Assembly: GCA_936914845.1 (NCBI GenBank)
Contig: CAKZGE010000011.1
Location: 24,793 to 88,792 of the forward strand
Length of the DNA stretch: 64,000 bases
Direction: 5' to 3'
Source: an uncultured Chloracidobacterium sp.
GTDB taxonomy: Bacteria; Acidobacteriota; Blastocatellia; Pyrinomonadales; Pyrinomonadaceae
Numbering within the stretch: position 1 is the first letter of the stretch; each line of letters begins with the position of its first letter. Below, one piece after another: positions 17,330-26,200 of the stretch. The notes under the pieces are model-generated. The model worked only from the letters and a program-made list of their open reading frames with translations. It was not told the origin of the DNA and ran no database searches. The translations under genes were made by a program, and so were the position numbers.

Positions 17330-18093
17330 ACGCGTCCGACCTCTAAAATGCGGCTTCGGCCAACACCCAGCTTTTCGATCTGGCTGATGGTAAGCTCACG
17401 GTACATCGGTTTGATGTTGATGATATAGATCGGGCAATCCGGACACTCCACCTTTTCCAACTCGCGCTTGAGCCCCGTCGGTGTCAAGTGATGAGAATCG
17501 CGTGCAAGTTCGGCAAGTTCGTCCGGAAAGGCACATTCGATCAGCACCGCCTTTAGATCTTTGGCAGCATTTACAGCCTGCCAAAAACCGTCCAATTCAG
17601 CGGTGTCGCCGGTCAGAGCGATCGAAGAGGCTCCGTCCGAAATGATAAATCCTGTTCCCGGCACTTTATGGTTCACCTCAACCGGCAGCACATTCAAGTG
17701 GCCCACGGAAAATGAACTCGAGGCGCTGAATGGAATATATTCCATAACGGCGCCGTGCTTGTTGCGGAGTTCGGAGAAACGCGGATAGATGGTCCAGTTA
17801 AAAACGTCGCGTTCGAGAGCCTCGGCCACTTCGGGAAGCGCGTGTATCCGCAATGGTTCTTCGAGCACAGCAAAGAGATCGTCCACAAAAAGCGGCAGGC
17901 CGGCAATGTGATCGAGATGAGCGTGGCTGATAACTATGTCGCGGATCGAATTTTTTTGCTCGGAACTGCAGGCCATTGCCAAACTGCCGGCATCAAAGGC
18001 GATCGTGTCATCGATAACGAAACACGTCATGTGCTGGCGCGGCGATGCCGCACCGTTTTCGTCAAATGTACTTGGAAGGAGTTGAAATTTCAC
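17317..18093 (-). CDS. Metallo-beta-lactamase-fold hydrolase, similar to class II cyclic-nucleotide phosphodiesterases
   Basis: A 258-residue protein with the zinc-binding motif SHAHLDHIAGLP (about residues 55-66) and a later ligand block ALTGDTAE. The further pattern SHHLTP near residue 205 and the opening FQLLPSTFDENG...CFVIDDTIAFDAGS resemble class II 3',5'-cyclic-nucleotide phosphodiesterases (cpdP/PDE1 type). It is cytosolic with no signal peptide. The substrate is inferred; ribonuclease Z-like activity is the alternative. It lies 32 bases downstream of an SDR gene in the same direction. Confidence 0.82.
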   Translation of the reverse strand: MKFQLLPSTFDENGAASPRQHMTCFVIDDTIAFDAGSLAMACSSEQKNSIRDIVISHAHLDHIAGLPLFVDDLFAVLEEPLRIHALPEVAEALERDVFNWTIYPRFSELRNKHGAVMEYIPFSASSSFSVGHLNVLPVEVNHKVPGTGFIISDGASSIALTGDTAELDGFWQAVNAAKDLKAVLIECAFPDELAELARDSHHLTPTGLKRELEKVECPDCPIYIINIKPMYRELTISQIEKLGVGRSRILEVGRVYDF

Positions 18094-18125
18094 TACTACT
18101 ACTAAAAAAAGAACTAATACTTAAA

Positions 18126-18887
18126 TTATCGAGCACAGGTTTGTGCCCGGCCGCCATCAATGGCATACGTTGCACCCGTTATCCACCCCGCTTTGTCAGA
18201 GGCCAAAAAGCAGATCAGTTCCGCGACCTCTTCCGGACGGCCGGGCCGCCCCAGCGGGTGTGCATTTTTGGTATTTTCTAAAAATTGTTCATAAGCCCCG
18301 GGTTCCATGCCGCCCCGTTTATGGAGATTCGTTACCACCACACCCGGATTTACTGCATTTACGCGAATACCTTTCGGTGCAAGTTCCAAGGCGGCACAAT
18401 GGGTCAATTGGTCAACGCCCGCCTTTGATACACAATATGCCAAAACATTCGGAAATGCTCGTGTGCCCGTTACGCTGGAAACATTGACGATATTTCCGCC
18501 GCCCAATTCTAGATGCGGGACCGCCCGCTGCATAAAATAGAACATCGATCTAAGATTAACGTTCATCATCTTGTCCCAGTCCGCCAACGTCGTGTCTTCT
18601 ATTGTACCGTTTTTAATGATGCCTGCGGCATTGACCAAAACGTCTATCCGGCCGAATTGCTGAACCGTCTCTGATATAACGCGATCGACCTGCGATGTTT
18701 CCGTTACATCGGCAAGAAGTGTCTTTACGGTACCACCGGCTTTTTTTGCCTCGTCACGCATTGCCGAAAGTTCCGCTTGGCTACGGCCGACGCCAACGAC
18801 GCTGGCCCCCTTTTCGGCAAAAAGCAAAGCCGTTGCCCGGCCGATGCCGCTGCTGGCACCGGTTATTAGAGCGATCTTATCTTTCAT
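18126..18887 (-). CDS. Short-chain dehydrogenase/reductase (SDR)
   Basis: A classical SDR of about 253 residues. It has the nucleotide-binding TGASSGIG near residue 10, the NAAG motif (VLVNAAGI), the catalytic Ser of SSVTG, YCVSK (Tyr and Lys) and the NPGVV block. The ATG at 18887 (MKDKIALITG) is preferred over 18905. It uses NAD(P)H for reduction or oxidation of an alcohol or ketone; the substrate is not evident. The end IDGGRA is typical. It probably forms a two-gene unit with the following metallo-hydrolase. Confidence 0.9.
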   Translation of the reverse strand: MKDKIALITGASSGIGRATALLFAEKGASVVGVGRSQAELSAMRDEAKKAGGTVKTLLADVTETSQVDRVISETVQQFGRIDVLVNAAGIIKNGTIEDTTLADWDKMMNVNLRSMFYFMQRAVPHLELGGGNIVNVSSVTGTRAFPNVLAYCVSKAGVDQLTHCAALELAPKGIRVNAVNPGVVVTNLHKRGGMEPGAYEQFLENTKNAHPLGRPGRPEEVAELICFLASDKAGWITGATYAIDGGRAQTCAR

Positions 18888-18963
18888 AATGCGGTCGATA
18901 TCCAAGGATCAAACTTTATATCGGTAGAATATCAGCCGACGCTTGCGAACGGCAAACGCTTCG

Positions 18964-18989
18964 CAAAGGAAAAGGCTCCTTTCGGAGCC
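18964..18989 (-). terminator. Intrinsic terminator
   Basis: On the minus strand GGCTCC, GAAA tetraloop, GGAGCC, then TTTTCCTTT. It lies 65 bases after the stop of the small gene at 19054 and before the SDR gene. Confidence 0.65.
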
Positions 18990-19033
18990 GACATGTTTAG
19001 AAAAAAAAGTTATAAATGCTGCAATACTTCCGG

Positions 19034-19057
19034 CGTAAAAAGCGGTCCGCTTTTTAC
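19034..19057 (-). terminator. Palindrome overlapping the stop codon of the 72-residue gene
   Basis: GTAAAAAGCGG pairs perfectly with CCGCTTTTTAC around a single central base. The minus-strand end is T-rich, so it may act as a first terminator or a stabilising 3' hairpin. Confidence 0.45.
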
Positions 19058-19272
19058 GAACCGGCCGTCTGCGGTTTTTGATTCAAAAGCGTTTCAAAGG
19101 CAATGCGAGTTTCCTCTCGCTTGCGGCTTTGAAAATCATTGACCCAAGTCGAAACGGTCGAAACCATTTCTCTGGCCACTGCCCTTTTGGACTTTACATC
19201 ATCCTTGACCGGTTTAGCAGCCGTTTTGACCGAATCTTTCTTTATAACTTTTATTTTTAGTTTTTCAGTCAT
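19054..19272 (-). CDS. Small lysine-rich protein of unknown function
   Basis: Seventy-two residues with a basic amino half (MTEKLKIKVIKKDSVKTAAK) and a helical second half (VSTVSTWVNDFQSRKREETR). A strong GGAGGA lies eight to twelve bases before the ATG, which is unusual in this window and supports expression. No family is recognised. Confidence 0.65.
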   Translation of the reverse strand: MTEKLKIKVIKKDSVKTAAKPVKDDVKSKRAVAREMVSTVSTWVNDFQSRKREETRIAFETLLNQKPQTAGS

Positions 19273-19645
19273 TGTATTAGTCCTCCTCCCCTACTGGTTT
19301 TCCCTTGTTCTTTATGTATTGAATGAATATCCCTGCTTGTTCGTTTAGCAATTAACGTGCCGAAACTTAGACGTTCGCGAAAAATGTTTTTGCAAATGCA
19401 AATTCTGCTCAGTTGTTTCGTTCCTCAATGGCCAAGATATGACCATGTTAATAACGCAGCCGACGAGAAAAAGTTGCAATATTTACATTAAAGTAAAGCT
19501 TTTCTTCGGCATACTCCGTTAGATGCCCGATATCTGCCTAAGGTCTATTGTTTTTCGAAATATTTTTAAATTGGGAACACCTTTGACGAACATGGATTTT
19601 AGCAACTTTTTCAAGTTATCTTCGTCTTAAATAAAAGAGGTTTTT
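19273..19645 (+). other. Divergent intergenic region, no gene
   Basis: A 373-base, AT-rich gap between two divergently transcribed small genes. It must hold promoters for both sides, but no convincing pair of -35 and -10 boxes was found. AGAGG about eight bases before 19646 is a usable ribosome-binding site. No repeat or RNA gene is seen. Confidence 0.5.
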
Positions 19646-20299
19646 ATGCGAAAGGAAACTGAGACAGAAAATTTCACGCGTGATCTGACGATCGAAGAAT
19701 TTGCGGAACGCTTTGAGCGGCAATATGCCGGGTTGGAAGCCATGCCGCGTACTAAAACAGAACATATCAAGATAGATGTGGAGAGCGATTTTGAACATGC
19801 CGGCATGCAGCGGCCTTTGACGTTAGAGCGCTCTTTCTCGCTATTGGGTGCCATGCTCGGCCTGCTCGGCCCGGGTTCACTACTGGCAAGGATCCTTATC
19901 AATGCTTCTTCATTCAACTCGCAAGACGGTCTTTTTTTGCTCCTCTCGATCTTGGCGATAGCAGCAACTTCCGCCGCCGGGTATTTTTCAGGTAAATATG
20001 TTGCCCGATTTTATCGGTATTTGCGAAAGAAACCGACAGCCGTATTATTTTTGGGTGTTCCGGCCGCAGGTTTGGCGTGGGGATTGTGGTCCGGGGCCAT
20101 CGGCGGCCTGTTTCTGATGATCGTCGGAGCTTTGCCCGGTGCGGTCATCGGTGCCGTTTTCGGTGCTGCCGCCATGATGCTTTTCACGCCGCTGCATTTT
20201 CTGGTCAGCAAAGGCGAAAAGATCGAAATGAAACATTTCGTGCCGATCAGTTTTGGTGTCGTGGCCGCTCTTTCTGCTCTAATATTTTCGGTTGAATAG
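19646..20299 (+). CDS. Membrane protein of unknown function
   Basis: A 217-residue protein with a charged amino-terminal region of about 65 residues (FTRDLTIEEFAERFERQY) and four or five hydrophobic segments from residue 68 on. Glycine-rich helices such as WGLWSGAIGGLFLMIVGALPG are present. No transporter or enzyme motif is visible. It is convergent with the glycine-zipper gene. Function unknown. Confidence 0.7.
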   Translation: MRKETETENFTRDLTIEEFAERFERQYAGLEAMPRTKTEHIKIDVESDFEHAGMQRPLTLERSFSLLGAMLGLLGPGSLLARILINASSFNSQDGLFLLLSILAIAATSAAGYFSGKYVARFYRYLRKKPTAVLFLGVPAAGLAWGLWSGAIGGLFLMIVGALPGAVIGAVFGAAAMMLFTPLHFLVSKGEKIEMKHFVPISFGVVAALSALIFSVE

Positions 20300-20348
20300 A
20301 TGCTTACGGCGGGTGAACTATGAAATACAGCACACCCGCCCAAAGCTA

Positions 20349-20786
20349 CTACCGGCGATAAAAGATCTTTCCGTTTCGAGCACGATAATACTTTTTGCCG
20401 TTTCTTGTGTAAAGATAGGTCGCTCCGGCACCGGCAGCGGCACCGACCAGCATTCCCGTTTTTCCGCCGACCCAAGCACCTGTTCCCGCTCCGAGCAGCG
20501 AACCACCGGCCACCTTAGCTCCGCGACGCCATTTCGAATTATAAGCACGTCGCTTTGAACCTTTACGGCTCGACGCATACAACAGGCCCGCACCGGCGCC
20601 GATCATAGCACCGTTTCGCCCGCGACCGATCAAAGCTCCGCCAAGCGTGCTCGCTCCGACGATCGCCGCGTTGGTCGGCAATCCGCGGTATTTTTTCTTT
20701 TTGCGGCGTGTTTGTCCCATTGCCTCCGGAACGACGGCGGCTACCGAAAATACGAACAATAGAGCCAAAACCAAAAGTTTTTTCAT
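20349..20786 (-). CDS. Exported glycine-zipper protein
   Basis: About 145 residues. A signal peptide (MKKLLVLALLFVFSVAAVV...MGQ) is followed by a basic RRKKKKYRG segment. Repeated glycine-zipper helices come next (AAIVGASTLGGALIGRGRNG and AGGSLLGAGTGAWVGGKTGM), then a basic YTRNGKKYYRARNGK tail. GAAGAGGT lies eight bases before the ATG at 20786. Proteins of this type associate with the envelope; the role is unknown. Confidence 0.75.
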   Translation of the reverse strand: MKKLLVLALLFVFSVAAVVPEAMGQTRRKKKKYRGLPTNAAIVGASTLGGALIGRGRNGAMIGAGAGLLYASSRKGSKRRAYNSKWRRGAKVAGGSLLGAGTGAWVGGKTGMLVGAAAGAGATYLYTRNGKKYYRARNGKIFYRR

Positions 20787-20983
20787 TGAGCTATACCTCT
20801 TCAAAATTAAAATTGCAGTCATTTAGCCTATCAATCGGTGTGCCAGCCGCTCGATGGTGCGATTTTTGGAGCCTTGAGCCGAAAATAGACCATTTCGGGC
20901 AATTATCTTGACAAATGATACGATTTCGTTGCACTTTATCCATACACATTCCTTCAATTTCCGTGGAGATCAAATTAGAACAG

Positions 20984-22297
20984 ATGAGAAAACTCTTTAG
21001 CGGCTTAGTGGTCGTGCTCTGCCTTTCGGTTTTGGCTGTGGCACAGGAAAAACCGACCGCATTCATCAACGCCCGGATCATACCCATATCCGGGCCGGTC
21101 ATCGAACAAGGCATTTTGCTGGTTCAGAACGGAAAGATAAATGCCGTCGGCGATGCTCGAACCGTTCGTCTTTCCGCCGACGTGCAGACGATCGATATGA
21201 AAGGCAAAACGATCATGCCGGGATTGGTCGATACGCACAGCCATATCGGATCCGGCAGCGGCGGCGATGCCTCCGGGCCGATCCAACCGGACGTACGGCT
21301 GCTGGATGGCCTCAATCCGCGGGCAGCCAGTTTGCAAAGGGCTCAAGCGGGCGGCATCACCACGGTAAATGTGATGCCCGGTTCCGGCCATTTGAACAGC
21401 GGCCAAACGCTCTATCTGAAACTTCGCGACGGAGCCGTCAAGGTCGATGACCTGATGATATTCGACAAGGACGGTAATTATGCGGGCGGCATCAAATTCG
21501 CAAACGGCACGAACCCGCTGCGCCCCGGCGGCGGAGCTTTCCCGGGCACTCGAGCACGTTCGGCGGCCCTTGTCCGCGACCAATTCATAAAGGCTCGTGA
21601 ATATTCGGAAAAGGTTAAAAAGGCGGGCGGTGATGCCTCGAAATTGCCTCCGCGAGATCTGGCATTGGAAGCGTTGGCGGCCGTTCTCGACCGCAAAATG
21701 ACGGTACATTTCCACACCCATCGTCACGACGACATTCTTACGGTCCTGCGTCTGCAAAAAGAATTTGGATTCAAATTGGTGCTGCAGCACGTTTCCGAAG
21801 CATGGAAAGTAGCCGAAGAGATCGCGAAAGCAAAGGTGCCGGCTTCGATAATTTTGATCGATTCGCCTGGCGGAAAGCTTGAAACCTTAGACATTGATTT
21901 TACAAACGGAGCGGCCCTTGAAAAGGCAGGCGTCCTGACGGGATTTCATACGGATGACAGCATCACCGATTCACGCTGGTTTCTGCGTTCGGCGGGGCTT
22001 GCCGTTCGGGCCGGTATGTCGCGTGAAAAAGCCCTCTACGGCATGACGATGGCCGGGGCCATAATGCTCGACCTGCAGGACCGTATCGGTTCGCTTGAGC
22101 AGGGGAAAGATGCCGATCTGGTCGTATTGTCCGGCGACCCGCTTAGTGTTTATACACACGTGCTGGAAACTTGGGTCGAAGGCAAAAAGGTATTTGACCG
22201 AAGCAACGAACGCGACCTGCTGATCGCCACGGGCGGTTTCGGTGCGGGAGCCGAGGTCGATATGCACATCGACTGTTTTGACGGAGGTGACAATTAA
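20984..22297 (+). CDS. Secreted metal-dependent amidohydrolase (imidazolonepropionase-like)
   Basis: About 437 residues from the ATG at 20984 (MRKLFSGLVVVLCLSVLAVAQ is a signal peptide). The amidohydrolase fold is clear: MPGLVDTHSHIG supplies the HxH pair on strand 1, HFHTHRHDD and LVLQHVSEA give further histidines, and GFHTDDS supplies the catalytic aspartate. The end block GSLEQGKDADLVVLSGDP is typical. Probably a periplasmic cyclic-amide hydrolase or peptidase. It is coupled to a second amidohydrolase gene whose ATG follows one base after this stop. Confidence 0.88.
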   Translation: MRKLFSGLVVVLCLSVLAVAQEKPTAFINARIIPISGPVIEQGILLVQNGKINAVGDARTVRLSADVQTIDMKGKTIMPGLVDTHSHIGSGSGGDASGPIQPDVRLLDGLNPRAASLQRAQAGGITTVNVMPGSGHLNSGQTLYLKLRDGAVKVDDLMIFDKDGNYAGGIKFANGTNPLRPGGGAFPGTRARSAALVRDQFIKAREYSEKVKKAGGDASKLPPRDLALEALAAVLDRKMTVHFHTHRHDDILTVLRLQKEFGFKLVLQHVSEAWKVAEEIAKAKVPASIILIDSPGGKLETLDIDFTNGAALEKAGVLTGFHTDDSITDSRWFLRSAGLAVRAGMSREKALYGMTMAGAIMLDLQDRIGSLEQGKDADLVVLSGDPLSVYTHVLETWVEGKKVFDRSNERDLLIATGGFGAGAEVDMHIDCFDGGDN

Positions 22298-22298
22298 A

Positions 22299-23501
22299 AT
22301 GAAACGTATAATGTTTGGTCTAATAGCCGCCTCCACAATGATCGCGGCGATCGCCGGTGCCGCTTTTGCCCAAACGGCCGTCAAAGGTGAGGTCGTCTAT
22401 ACAATGGCGAGTCAACCTATCGCCAATGGAATTGTACTTATCAAAGACGGAAAGATCGAGGCGGTCGGCCCCGCTTCGTCAATAAAGGTCCCGGCCGGCT
22501 ACAAGGTGCTCTCGGCAAAGGTCGTTACCCCGGGGCTGATCGACGCTCATAGCGTTATCGGCCTTAACGGTTATCTGAATCAGCCGCACGATCAGATGGC
22601 TCTCGACGGCAGCGGCCCGATCCAGCCGGAACTGCGGGCGATAGATGCCTACAATGCTCAGGAAAAACTGATCGAATACGTCCGTTCCTTTGGTGTGACG
22701 ACCATTCACACCGGCCACCAGCCGTCCGCTTTGGTCCCCGGTCAAACGCTGATCGCAAAAACAGCGGGCAAAAACGTTGATGAGGCAGTTCTCATACCAA
22801 CTGCAATGGTCGCCGTCACCTTGGGGCAATCAGCCCTGGCAGGACAGGGACGCTCACCCGGAACGCGGGCAAAGGCTGTGGCGATGCTGCGTGCAGAGCT
22901 GATCAAGGCTCAGGAAAATGCTAAAAAGTCTGACGCTCCGAAAGACCTGCGTTCGCAAATAATGGTGCAGATCATCCAACGCGAGATCCCTCTGCTCATC
23001 ACGGCCAACGCTGCTCAGGACATCTCTACCGCACTTCGGCTGGCCCGGGAATTCAATGTGAGGATAGTTATCGACGGAGCCGCTGATGCTCCGCAGCTTT
23101 TGTCCGATATCAAGGCCGCAGGTTTTCCTGTTATCGTCCATCCGACCATGGCCCGGCCATATGGCGACCAACAGAATCTTTCATTGACGAACGCCGCAAA
23201 ATTAAAGGAAGCGGGCATTTTGACGGCGATCCAGAGCGGCTACGAAAGTTATGTACCGAAAACGCGGGTTGTGCTTTTTGAAGCGGCTATGGCCGCCGGC
23301 AATGGCCTGTCGAAAGAAGATGCGTTGGCGATGCTGACGATAGATGCCGCCAAGCTGCTCGGCCTTGACGCTCGTATCGGTTCATTGGAAAAAGGAAAAG
23401 ATGCTGATCTTGCTCTTTATGATGGTGATCCGTTCGAATATACGACACACTGCGTCGGCACTTTAGTGAATGGAACCCTTCTAAGCGACGCAATTCGCTA
23501 A
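22299..23501 (+). CDS. Amidohydrolase-fold protein lacking the metal ligands (probable pseudo-enzyme)
   Basis: About 400 residues with a signal peptide ending AFAQ. It aligns along its whole length with the preceding amidohydrolase (GPIQPELRAIDAYN, PGQTLIAKTAG, GSLEKGKDADLALYDGDP), but every recognisable metal site is changed. HSH is HSV, HFHTHRH is ITANAAQ, LQHVSEA is IDGAADA and FHTDDS is AIQSGYES. A strong GGAGGTGA precedes its ATG, inside the end of the upstream gene, so equal expression is likely. It is inferred to be a non-catalytic partner, perhaps a heterodimer subunit. Confidence 0.82.
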   Translation: MKRIMFGLIAASTMIAAIAGAAFAQTAVKGEVVYTMASQPIANGIVLIKDGKIEAVGPASSIKVPAGYKVLSAKVVTPGLIDAHSVIGLNGYLNQPHDQMALDGSGPIQPELRAIDAYNAQEKLIEYVRSFGVTTIHTGHQPSALVPGQTLIAKTAGKNVDEAVLIPTAMVAVTLGQSALAGQGRSPGTRAKAVAMLRAELIKAQENAKKSDAPKDLRSQIMVQIIQREIPLLITANAAQDISTALRLAREFNVRIVIDGAADAPQLLSDIKAAGFPVIVHPTMARPYGDQQNLSLTNAAKLKEAGILTAIQSGYESYVPKTRVVLFEAAMAAGNGLSKEDALAMLTIDAAKLLGLDARIGSLEKGKDADLALYDGDPFEYTTHCVGTLVNGTLLSDAIR

Positions 23502-24742
23502 TCCTTTCCGGTTCTTTTTACCGCCGGGGCATATCCATGAGGTTTCGCGACCAGTTTCTTCGTTAGGGCGAGGGCGGTCGCGAAAGCTTTTTTGTCGGCC
23601 TGCGGATTGCACATCACGCCGCGGTCATCTATAAAGGCAGCCGCTCGCGGCTTTCCTTGCCCGATATAAACGTCATCAAAAGCAAATTTGTGTCTTTCGA
23701 GCCATTCGACAACCTTGATCCGCATGGTGCTGGGTGAAAGATCGGAATTGACCGCCTCCGCCGTTTCCACCGTGCAACGCGATGTAAAAACGACCACTTC
23801 GGCCATCTTCGCCAGCATGTTCGAAAATTCGACGGCACCGGGTATCGGCTCGCCGATATGGTCAATGCCCTTCCAACCGTCATATTGGGCAAGCACACCG
23901 TCCAGATCGACACAAATCCGAGGTTTGCGCTTCGGGTCGCGTTTGGGTTTCGGCTGGACCAGCCGCGTCGCCGGGCCGATCTTTACTTTCGGCAGCTTCG
24001 CACGCCGCGTTGCCAGCATCAATTCGATCGCATCCGCACCTTCGAGCCAATCGTTTTCACCTATCGAATCAAAATTCCACAGACGCGTGTAATGCAGCCG
24101 CGTATGATGACGTCCGGGCAAACGAAGCCCATATGGCAGATCGTCGGGCCCGACCTCGGCCTTTGGTGGAAATACTTCGGGTTTCCGCGTCAATCCAAAA
24201 TTCTGATAATCATTGCGCAGTTCCGACACAAATTTATATACCGCCGCAAGCGGGTATTCCTTGTCCAATAAAACCCAGACGTGATAGCCGCCGACGCCAT
24301 TGCTGTCCATCAGCATCGGATCCATGCCCATCTGCCGCAGTTTGGTCGCCCACTCCAGACACGCGGTGAAATTGGCTTGTGCCATTTCATCCGCATTGAT
24401 CGCCGTTTCGTCGTGCAGATCCACGTCGATGGCGAACCATTTGGAAGTTTGATGATCGCTGATCGAATGAAGCCCGATCAGATGTCCGGGCTGGCGTCCG
24501 GCAAAATGGCGCTGCAATTTATGCAATGTGACCATGTCGGTGCCAGCCTTGCGACGCTCCGGGATCGGCAGCATTACAACGCTGATCTTCCCGTTGCTGA
24601 CGGTATATTGGCTCCAAACATCTCGCCGGTTGACGAGACATTCCATAGCCCATTCGGCAAGGTCCGGAGAATATCGCTGCCATTCTTCGGCGATCCAGAG
24701 CAGCCGTTTATTTCCTGCTAATTCGGCAAATGGTTGCGGCAT
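23498..24742 (-). CDS. Archaeo-eukaryotic primase fused to a HAD phosphatase-like domain
   Basis: A 414-residue two-domain protein. Residues about 45-240 resemble the primase/polymerase of TOTE-conflict and LigD type. The metal site FAIDVDLHD gives Asp106 and Asp108, NGVGGYHVWVLL includes His154, and FPPKAE and GLRLPGRHH follow. After a basic linker (about 262-274), residues 275-380 form a HAD module: ICVDLDGVLA (Asp279, Asp281), VFTSR and AAFIDDRG (Asp372, Asp373). It is the last gene of a minus-strand operon, starting three bases after the DNA ligase stop. Gap filling plus 3'-end dephosphorylation before ligation is the natural inference. Its last four bases overlap the convergent amidohydrolase gene. 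Confidence 0.82.
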   Translation of the reverse strand: MPQPFAELAGNKRLLWIAEEWQRYSPDLAEWAMECLVNRRDVWSQYTVSNGKISVVMLPIPERRKAGTDMVTLHKLQRHFAGRQPGHLIGLHSISDHQTSKWFAIDVDLHDETAINADEMAQANFTACLEWATKLRQMGMDPMLMDSNGVGGYHVWVLLDKEYPLAAVYKFVSELRNDYQNFGLTRKPEVFPPKAEVGPDDLPYGLRLPGRHHTRLHYTRLWNFDSIGENDWLEGADAIELMLATRRAKLPKVKIGPATRLVQPKPKRDPKRKPRICVDLDGVLAQYDGWKGIDHIGEPIPGAVEFSNMLAKMAEVVVFTSRCTVETAEAVNSDLSPSTMRIKVVEWLERHKFAFDDVYIGQGKPRAAAFIDDRGVMCNPQADKKAFATALALTKKLVAKPHGYAPAVKRTGKD

Positions 24743-24745
24743 ATT

Positions 24746-26200
24746 CTATTTGACCTTTTCCCATCCGCTGACGAAGTATTTCTTTGCCAGTTCATCGAAC
24801 ATCTTTTTTGCGGCTGTTTGTGTCGCGGCGATCTTCACCGTGCGTTCGAGCGGAGTTTTGCGGTTTGGGCTGAAATCGGTCAGGTAAACGACATATGGCG
24901 GAAATTCGCCGCCGGATTCTTTATTGGTCTTCCACAGGAGCAGCTTGCGAACCATCTTTTTCTCTGCCATGACTTTTGTATAGACGACACGCTCAAGCAA
25001 TTTGCTCGGGTCCGCCTTTTCATCCGCAGCAGAACGGTCAACGTTTTGGACATTGACCAGATCGCTCACCTGGCTGATATTTACGTCCTCGGCGGTCGCT
25101 TCCTTGTCATCGCGAAATCGGACGAACTGAGGAGAAATGACACTGACCAGCGGCATGCGTGACAACGCTTTATAACGCTTGCCGTCCCATTCAAGCACCA
25201 TCCGATTGACCGGGCCGCCGCGGGTACGTTCGGCGATCATATCGAGACACGAGATCTCGATGACCGGTCCCGGCTTTATCATCTCATAGGCCACGTAGTC
25301 GTTATTGACCGCAACATAATCGGACGGGGCCGTCTTTTTCTTCAGATCCTTTACGATCTCTCGCCTTTCATCTTCAGAAAAACCGCCGCCGACGCGGGTC
25401 AGTTCCTGAATGGTTCCGTCGCCGCGAATAACAGCTACCAAAAGATCGTGCAGCATCGCTTTTCGGTCGTCCGTCCCTTCGGAAAAACCGAGGATCGCCA
25501 CATCTATATTATGCCGCAGCTTGATCTTATAAAGCCCTGCGTCATCGTGTCGGACGACAATGCCTTCGGCCTCTTCGCCGATCACCCAATCGGTGAACAA
25601 CTCCATTATTGCATCTATCGAATCGACCTTTTTAAATTCCACCGGATGCACGCGGTCGCCCTTACCGAAAACCTTTTTCAGCAGTTCAAAGACCTTTGCG
25701 GTCTGCGTGATCGGCTCGCCGTTCCATTCAACTATATCGAAAAGAGCAAGGCCGATCTGTTCGACGGCTTCCTTTGACTTCGGTGAACGCAGGATACCGA
25801 CAACCTGCTGTACCATGTGGGCCCGGGACGCTCCCTGTTTTACATAAAGCTCGCCGGCTAAAATGCACGAACCGATCTTCGCCTTTTTAAGCAACTTTTC
25901 CGCCTCTTCAAAGGCAGGCAAGCCAAGGCGAACTGTGGCTCCGGGATTGACTGAGATGATCTGCTTTCCGTTAAAAAAGATCAGAGCAAATTCGCCGTCG
26001 TATTTCCGCGAAACAAAATAGCCTTTGGTCTTTGGAATATTGTACGCGTCCTGCGGCGACATCGGCCGCATCTTCCCGCTTAGATCGCGGCGATATTCCT
26101 GAGCTTTGACGTGCAGCAGCGGATCAGCCAGATCGCCCGCCTTGCCGGTACAGTAGCCAAATTTGCAGGACAGTTTCTTTTGTTCGATATCAAGATTCAT
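24746..26200 (-). CDS. ATP-dependent DNA ligase
   Basis: A 484-residue ligase of the nucleotidyltransferase superfamily. Motif I is KYDG at residues 66-69 (Lys66 takes the AMP), motif III LAGELYV near 115, motif IV EGIVVRH near 215 and motif V YKIKL near 226. A conserved-looking amino-terminal piece (SCKFGYCTGKAGDLADPLL) comes before the catalytic core. A carboxy-terminal domain (about 400-484, KLLLWKTNKE...YFVSGWEKVK) may be WGR-like. No primase or phosphoesterase domain is fused, unlike LigD; the primase/HAD protein follows as a separate gene. The gene overlaps the 236-residue unknown gene by 11 bases. Confidence 0.88.
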   Translation of the reverse strand: MNLDIEQKKLSCKFGYCTGKAGDLADPLLHVKAQEYRRDLSGKMRPMSPQDAYNIPKTKGYFVSRKYDGEFALIFFNGKQIISVNPGATVRLGLPAFEEAEKLLKKAKIGSCILAGELYVKQGASRAHMVQQVVGILRSPKSKEAVEQIGLALFDIVEWNGEPITQTAKVFELLKKVFGKGDRVHPVEFKKVDSIDAIMELFTDWVIGEEAEGIVVRHDDAGLYKIKLRHNIDVAILGFSEGTDDRKAMLHDLLVAVIRGDGTIQELTRVGGGFSEDERREIVKDLKKKTAPSDYVAVNNDYVAYEMIKPGPVIEISCLDMIAERTRGGPVNRMVLEWDGKRYKALSRMPLVSVISPQFVRFRDDKEATAEDVNISQVSDLVNVQNVDRSAADEKADPSKLLERVVYTKVMAEKKMVRKLLLWKTNKESGGEFPPYVVYLTDFSPNRKTPLERTVKIAATQTAAKKMFDELAKKYFVSGWEKVK

